Of a stretch of DNA of 64,000 bases, positions 57,874-64,000 are shown in pieces (within the stretch, counting starts at the first letter, position 1; every line of letters begins with the position of its first letter). The notes below the pieces were generated by a model. That model made no database searches, was not told the DNA's origin, and saw only the letters and a program-made list of their open reading frames with translations. Source of the stretch: Cycas panzhihuaensis (lineage: Eukaryota > Cycadophyta); the NCBI GenBank assembly GCA_023213395.1, contig CM041465.1, positions 104,415,741-104,479,740 of the forward strand, in the 5' to 3' direction. A program made the position numbers and the translations under genes.

Positions 57874-60660
57874 TGGATGCACGTCTATGGGATAATCGCT
57901 AAGCTTGATAGGAATGATGATGGTCAATGGTGATATCAAAGGTGCAGGTGAAAACCTACAAGCAAAGTAAGAATCACGTAGGGCGCCTCGTGCACCAAAG
58001 CACGAGTTTGGGACCTGTGGATGATACCCAATTACCTTGGGGTGGTCCTCTATCTAAGAGAGGAAGAAGGAAAACAAGAAAGGTAGCCCCGATGGACTCG
58101 AGAGGAAGATCCTCCCACCCTTGGATGGCTGGAAGGGGAAGAGAGGAGTCCTCAAAAGTTTCCCTTTGATGGAGGGAAACGAGTGGGGACAAATTAGGTG
58201 ATAGCCTATGATGTGGTTGGGTTCCTCTTGGTTATTTGACCAAGCAAATAAGGCCAAGAGGGAGAGAGGGCAATGAGAATGGGACAACTAAACCAAAGCT
58301 TCCCCCTAATGATCTGAAAAAGAAATAGGAAAGGAAACGGGAATAGGTGTCACATACACAAGTAAACAATGCCAAGTGGGAATAAACCGAGTGGGCAAAC
58401 TAGGCTTTACAAGGAAAGGAAAAGGAAAAGGCAAGTTTCCTATAGGTCCTTTTCCTATGAGGGTTAAATGTACGATGTGTAAATATACAAACATAAATAA
58501 AAGATATTATTTTCCTTTTCACTTTTATATGTAACCTACTTAACTAACACATAGATCCCAAACAAAAGTAAGAAAGGGAAAGCAAAGGTTAAAGGAGGGA
58601 TGTATGTACCCAGAAGATGTAGCAACCAATGAAAGACCTCACCCACATGCAACATACGCCCTTGTGTCAATCCAAGGAGGCGTAGCCAAGTCTTGGCGTG
58701 AATGGTGGGGGCTTCCTTAACTTCCCCTTTGTGAAAAGAAAGCGAAAAGGAAAGAAGCGAAAGCAAAGAACAAAACCTTAGACCTTACCCAGATATGAAC
58801 ATTCTATACCTTTGTGAGAGCACCATGACAACCTGCACATACACGGACTCATCCCTTCAGAGAAGGGGCTGCAAAAGATAAACTATGTATATGCAAGTAT
58901 ATATGTGATACTTATGTTAGAGTGTTAGGAAAAAACAGTTGTTGCAACAAGTTCTAAAACCCTCTCTCAAGCAAGATTAAACATCAAGCGAAAATGGAGT
59001 AAGGGAAGCCTTAGGATGGCTGACCCTTTGCTGGATTCTCCACATGACTCTCAAGCACAGTAAGGTAATGGTAAAGATAATTAAGGATAGCCAAGAGATG
59101 CAAAGAAAAGGGTAATAAAGTATTGGGGAAACATCCAAGACACGGAGTTGCTATGGGCAACAATCTGGTGCATAACCATTGCCAATGATATAAAGGGGTA
59201 CCCAACAACATGAGGGACACTACGAGGGTCCAAACAAGAGGCGAGCAGGCTTAGAATCAACGCAGTAAGGGGTTGTGTATGCTGATAATCTAGCACTGGC
59301 CTAGGGCTCAATCCCTCCTAATTATCCCAAGAAGAGCATGAAGCAAGAGAAGAGAAGGTGGGAAGGGGAAACCCTTGGAGAGAAGGACTGAAAGGGGGGT
59401 TGCCCTGCCTTACTCTCTTCACCCAACCTTGTGACTCTTCTCTCGCTACTCCCTTGAAGAAAACTAGTGGAGAGAAAGTAGAGTCAGGAAGCAACAAGCC
59501 AAATATAATGGAAAAATAACTTTGCAATGGTGAAACCTAAAGGAAATAGGCAAGTAAGACAAGAAATAGGTCCAAAATAGGGGTAACTTACCATAAATCT
59601 AGAAGGGGAGGGTTTGGAAGACCTGTTAGGTAGATATATGGCAGATATGGGCCTGCTAACAGCAAGGAAGGGCCCCCTGCAAGGGTTTGTAGGAGAGATT
59701 CCAATGGACAGCTGAAAGGGACACTTGTTGGACGAGTTGGAGAAGAATCAGCACCAAAATTGCTTGACAAAACTGAGAGAGAGGCTTCCAACCATGGAAG
59801 CAAGGAGCTACAGGTGAATTTTGGCCTGTGGTTATAGGAAATGTAGGCCTGTAAGTACACATGTAGAAGAAAGAGAAGGAGAGAAGAAGTTGTAGTAGGA
59901 ACTGTTATGTTGGAGAATAAAAAATGACATAAGAAGACCTTAAAATGATAAGGGTTTAGATACTTATACCCATCCTAGCCCTAAGTGAGCAAATAGAGTG
60001 CGAATAGGGCTGAGGTGGGCATGAAGCCACATGGCGATTCTATGGGAAATGTGAGAATTACCACGACAGATTCTAAAAAACCACTGACAATAGTTACAGC
60101 ATGACAAACTTCACGGTACTGCGGTAAACTTCGCAGCATCGCTAAGTTTACAGTGGTGTGGGACCAGAAAGCTAAAATGGCAGAATTCTGGGTTTCAAGA
60201 GCTTTGGGAGGTGATGTGGCAGGTCTAGGAGGGGCTAATCCTCCTGTCTAGGTGGCTGAGGTAGTCCAGAATGCACGTGGATAGAGGCAAGCAAACATCA
60301 ATGGGCAAAGGTCCTGGAAATGAGGTGCTAGGAGCTTAAAGTCAGGGTATGAACAGGTCATACAAACTAACAGAAGCTTGAGGCAGTGTAAAGACAGTGC
60401 AGAGGGTTGTAAAGTGCCATGGGAGATGCCTACCTTGCGAAAAGGTAAGTCCCACTAGGGTCGTCATAGGCTTACGATATGATAGGTAGCATGAACAGGC
60501 AATAAATGCAAATTAATCATCCAAATGAAGTAAGCAGTCATGCAATGAGGCAACACTTATGTCAACCTTTCCAGCGAAATAGTGCAAGTGAAAAGGAGGA
60601 AGCATACCTGAGCCTACCTAAGTCAACCTATTTGTATCCATTCCTGGTAGACGGGAAACA
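57874..60660 (-). repeat. TE6 3' LTR (2787 bp)
   Basis: It reads TGGATGCACGTC...GACGGGAAACA on the plus strand, so the LTR starts TGTTTCCCGTCTACCAGG. It is related to the TE4 LTR, for example in the block around 58110-58140 (CCATCCAAGGGTGGGA on the minus strand). The palindromic module lies at 60094-60160 and a TATA-like GGTATAAGTA at about 59963 (minus). Confidence 0.9.
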
Positions 60661-61083
60661 CTGCCCCCTTGGTAATGAAGCCTTACTGCTCAGAAGTATA
60701 GTGCGATGGCGAATGTTATCAATAAAACTATTAGTAGCACATGTGTATGTATATATATAAAACATGTTCGTAACAGAAGCTTAGGGTGCTAGTGAGTGTT
60801 GTGGTGGAATGTATAAATATAAGGACATAGGTGGAAACAACATAGGGACTCCCTATGTGCCACCCGAAAATCGACTGAAAGCTAAGAAAGATGAGCGGGT
60901 TGCCCCCATCGTAAAAGTGCAAAGAGGAGTACATGATAAAGTCAAATAGAAGAGATAAATGAGAAAATCTAGTAGTCGCCATAGTTTAACCTCATTAGCG
61001 GGTAGGCTTCGGAGGTATGAATCGATCGCAAGGTGACCTACATGATGGCCTGAGACTTGGGTAACAGAGCAACCAGGCAAGTC
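60661..61083 (-). other. TE6 polypurine tract and spacer
   Basis: The minus strand reads AAGGGGGCAG directly before the LTR, identical to TE3. A short TA tract is at about 60750-60758. No gene was seen. Confidence 0.72.
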
Positions 61084-61506
61084 TCAGGGATAGTCAATAA
61101 GAAGAGGAAGGTGACGCTCAAGGATGAGATGAACGAGACTATCTACCTTAGCATTGAGGCCCTCAGGGATATGTCATATGTTGACAGACTGGAAACTCGC
61201 CAGAAGAGACCTAGCAGTTGAGGCAAGGGCTCTCAAATGGGGGTATCGCACCTGGTAAACCTGGGTGAGTTGGGATACTACAACCTGGGAGTCGCAAAGC
61301 AGAATGATAGATCCATGATGGAAATGAAGTGCATCAGTAAGGACCTCGATAACGGTTGTATACTTGGCTTCGTTATTGGTGGCCTCAGGGAGAAAGATTT
61401 CGGAGCGCAGGAAATCATATCTGGAAGAGCTACGAAGAATCCATGTAGTGGCAGAAGGTCCAAGATTACCGCGGCTTCCGCTGTCAATAAAAATGAAGAG
61501 GGTCAT
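61084..61506 (-). pseudogene. TE6 second RNase H (aRNH), one stop
   Basis: It has 140 codons like TE1 and TE5. FIDSGSRGNLG (Gly and Pro of the loop changed), NNEAKYTTVIEVL (the Glu that is catalytic remains), LLCDSQVVVSQL and NAKVDSLV keep the acidic residues. TGA at 61174-61176 truncates it before the last Asp. The leader and promoter upstream have been lost to the rearrangement. Confidence 0.88.
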
Positions 61507-61774
61507 GGATGATGACAGAAAAATGTCTCGGATGGATGAGCTTTGTGAGAAGTTTAAAATCTATTCGGAGTCATTCTTTGCTTTCTAAAGCAACCTGTGG
61601 CATCCCAGGGTGCCCTTTTGTCGCCCACTCTCAGCCAGTGGTCGGATAGTCTGCTCTTGTCCTTGGGTAGCCTCAGTGCTAGGTCCTCCTACCCTTTGTG
61701 GTCATTTATTACCTGTTACATAAGGAGAGGAAGTTTTATAAGAGATTTTAAACTTCTCACAAAGCTCATCCATC
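61507..61774. repeat. TE6 fold-back junction with perfect 32-bp inverted repeat
   Basis: Arms are at 61531-61562 and 61743-61774, exact reverse complements, both from the integrase block DELCEKFKI. Between them (about 61580-61705) is a piece of the aRNH leader in plus orientation, opposite to TE6, matching TE1 around 11440-11565. Confidence 0.85.
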
Positions 61775-62430
61775 TCCTCGTTGCAGAAGGGGGTTCCGTT
61801 GTTAGTAATTAGGACATCAGGAATCCCAAAATGGCAAATGATATGCTAGTAAATGAAGGTAGCTATCATCTTACCAGGGGCAGTAACTAGAGGGATGGCC
61901 TTTGCCCATTTAGTAAAGTATTCTATAACAGTCGAGATAAGCTTGTGCTGCGATGAGGAAGGTGGGGAGATAGCCCTGATGAGGTCTAGACCCCATTGAG
62001 CGAAATACCATAGAGATATGATAAGGTGAAGGGCCTCAGAAGGCACATGGGAGATGTTAGCGTGTTCCTGACATCGCTGACACCTCACGGCAAAAGCATA
62101 GGCATCATTGAAGAGGGACGTCTAATAGTAACCCATACGGAGGATCCTCTGGGCTATGGATTGGCCCCCAAAGTGGCCCCTGCAAATGTCATGATGGCAT
62201 TCACAGAGTATTTGGTCTGCTTTGTTGATGGTAATACAGCAGAGGAGGATCCCATCGAAAGACCTCTTGTACAATACTTCATCCATGAGGAAGTATTATC
62301 CAGTAGAAGTCTGGATACAAGATCTAACCTTATTACTAGCTTCAGGCAAGATTGCACGTGTGAGATACCGCAAGACACGTCGCCATACCACTCGTTGTCA
62401 ATGAGTGGATGGGGAGGGACGTCCTGAATA
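61743..62430 (-). pseudogene. TE6 integrase (broken, 3' end missing)
   Basis: It has RCQRCQEHANISHVPSEALH (intact CxxC half), GLDLIRAISPPSSSQHK, LITNNGTPFCNEEMDELCEKFKI (core Asp changed to Asn), then the fold-back junction. The catalytic Glu block and GPF module are lost. Confidence 0.87.
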
Positions 62431-63110
62431 GTCAAGATAGACTCATCAGGAAGGGAGTCGTCAATAGGGGTATCGAGCGAGTTAGGGATAGGGGCATCTG
62501 CGAGTTGTTCAGCCACCACCATCTCTTTCTTTGATTTCCTGTTAATGATATAAAGATCGAACTCTTGAAGCAGGATGGCCCAACAACCAGCCCTACCCAT
62601 CAGGTCTGAACGAGTAAGTAGATATCGTAGGGGATTGGACTAGACGATCACCTTGGTGGTATTACTGAGCAAGTAATGTCTAAACTTCTTGGTTGTGTAA
62701 ACCAAGGAGAGACATTTCTTCTCGGTTGGAGAGTAGTTGAGTTCAGCATCCATGAGGGTGCAGCTAATAAAGTAAATGGCCCTCTAGACTCCCGAGTCAT
62801 CCTCGTGGGCCAACATAGCACCCATGGACTCATCAGTCGCTGAGGTGTAAAAAATGAAAGGCCTATCAAAGCAAGGGGGTACCAACATAGGAGCGGAAGC
62901 AAGGGCTTCCTTAAGTCCTTCAAAGGCTTGTTGGGCCTTATTAGACCAAACAAATGGGGCTCCCTTCTTCAATAGGTTGGTTAAGGATTTGGTGCTTATA
63001 GCAAAGTCTGCCAGGAAGCGCCTGAGGAAACCAAGCCTACCTAGGAATGACTTGATCTATCATTGGGTCTTAGGAGGTGGCATATCAAGGATTGCCTTGA
63101 CCTTGTTAGG
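62431..63110 (-). pseudogene. TE6 ancestral RNase H
   Basis: The block YTSATDESMGAMLAHEDDSG lacks the catalytic Asp like all copies. CLSLVYTTKKFRHYLL-type and LLTRSDLMGRAGCWAILLQEFDL blocks follow, with stops at several CAG/CGA-type codons. Confidence 0.85.
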
Positions 63111-63760
63111 GTTAATCTGAATTCCTTGCTTTAATACAAGAAATCCAAGGAGTTTGCTAGAAGTAACGGAAAACACACACTTGAGCAGGTTTAGGCTTAC
63201 ATGGTACTTGTGACATCATGTGAAGATAGCCTATAAGTCAGAGGGATGATGGGCCCTAACACGTGAGAGACCCATCATGTCATCCATGAAGACCTCCAAC
63301 GTGCCATCAATGAGGTCATGGAAGATAAAATGCATCGCCCTTTGGTAAGTGGCGCCTGCATTTTTTAGACTGAAGGGCATCGCCTTGTAGGCAAAGGTAT
63401 CCCACGGGGTGGTGAAGGCCGTCTTGTGGCAGTCTTCAAGAGATATTTGGATCTGATTATAGCTAGAGAAGCTGTCCATCAAGGACATGACTTCGAATTC
63501 AGCAGTCTGATCAACAATCTGATCAGTGAAAGGGAGCGAAAAGTTATCCTTAGGACATGTGTTGTTGATATCACAAAAATCAACGTATATCCAGATAGTC
63601 ACATTCTTCTTAGCAATGGGAATAATGTTGGATACCCATTTAGGGTAATCGATAGAAGTAATAAGTCTAGCATCTAAAAGCTTCTCGACCTCCATCTTAA
63701 CAGCAACCAAGAGTTTAGGGTGGAGAGGACACTACTTCTGGTGCATGGGACGGGCTCTAG
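63111..63760 (-). pseudogene. TE6 reverse transcriptase (broken)
   Basis: It is open from 63710 to 63231: YPKWVSNIIPIAKKNVTIW, YVDFCDINNTCPKDNFSLP, SLMDSFSSYNQI, MPFSLKNAGATYQRAM and the catalytic box FMDD. The tail ends with two adjacent stops (TGA TAG) at the RT/RNase H junction. Confidence 0.91.
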
Positions 63761-64000
63761 GAATGGTAGTGAGATTATGAGTGATAATGGAGGGGTTGAT
63801 TCCCTTCATGTTAGAATAATCCCACGCAAAGACATCTTGGAACTCCTGGAACATAAGAGAATATTCCCTTACTTCATCAGGAGAGCATTCTACCCCCACC
63901 TTAATGACCTTGCCAGGGGCTAAGACTATGTCCTGGGTCACCTCCATGCACATGGCATTCCCCTCCTCTAAATGGAGATGGACAAAGTCAACAGGAAGAG
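63761..64000 (-). pseudogene. TE6 pre-RT linker (window edge)
   Basis: It contains MCMEVTQDIVLAPGKVIKV, EYSLMFQEFQDVFAWDYS and MKGINPSIITHNLTTIPRA, homologous to TE1 4880-5107. It continues off the window. Confidence 0.85.

Larger units (their letters stand above)
57874..64000 (-). mobile_element. TE6: Tat-like element, 3' part only, rearranged
   Basis: On the minus strand it has, from the right edge: linker, RT, RNase H, integrase, a rearranged junction, aRNH and 3' LTR. The whole PMD gene and divergent promoter are missing and replaced by a fold-back junction (61507-61774). The 5' half lies off the window. Confidence 0.94.

Noticed and set aside
58054-59862. Several 60-90 codon frames in the TE6 LTR
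   Set aside because: They are not conserved in the TE4 LTR and show no domain.

Overview
This window is plant nuclear DNA made almost entirely of nested, decayed LTR retrotransposons of one Ty3/Gypsy superfamily group. No host gene, tRNA, rRNA or CRISPR was seen. Plant origin is inferred from the Tat/Ogre-like polyproteins (CHHC gag zinc knuckle, SLMDGFSGYNQI reverse transcriptase block, integrase without chromodomain), the second RNase H downstream of integrase, and an antisense plant mobile domain (PMD) gene. The species cannot be told from the sequence.

Six elements are numbered TE1-TE6. TE1 (1-14964, +; 5' end off-window) sits in the RNase H region of TE2. TE2 (14965-16253 and 32472-32576, +) is the oldest layer. 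TE3 (16254-32471, +) is complete and interrupts the integrase of TE2; its target duplication is GATTG, with the left copy mutated to GATTA. TE4 (32577-37824 and 54286-57873, +) interrupts the same integrase 105 bp further on. TE5 (37825-54285, -) is complete, lies in the gag of TE4 and has a perfect CCAGG duplication. TE6 (57874-64000, -) lies at the start of the TE4 integrase and runs off the right edge.

The full layout is best read in TE1, TE3 and TE5: LTR (about 2.5 kb) / PBS / one long gag-protease-RT-RNaseH-integrase frame / spacer with a hairpin and a TA microsatellite / an ANTISENSE PMD gene / a divergent promoter / a sense second RNase H (aRNH) / a second TA tract / polypurine tract / LTR. 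Gag-pol is broken by stops in every copy, mostly CAA/CAG/CGA/TGG changed to stops. The aRNH frame is intact in TE1 and TE5.

The most notable content is the antisense PMD gene. In three copies I can model it as three exons: a short first exon encoding about 8 residues, a phase-0 intron of about 480 bp, a PMD plus acidic-tail exon, a phase-1 intron of 111-112 bp, and a coiled-coil/Ser-Arg-rich exon. In TE3 the exon lengths sum to exactly 575 codons. Its promoter appears to share one palindromic TATA element with the aRNH gene. The original pol RNase H has Ser in place of its first catalytic Asp in every copy, while the aRNH keeps the D-E-D-D set, so RNase H function appears to have moved to the second gene.
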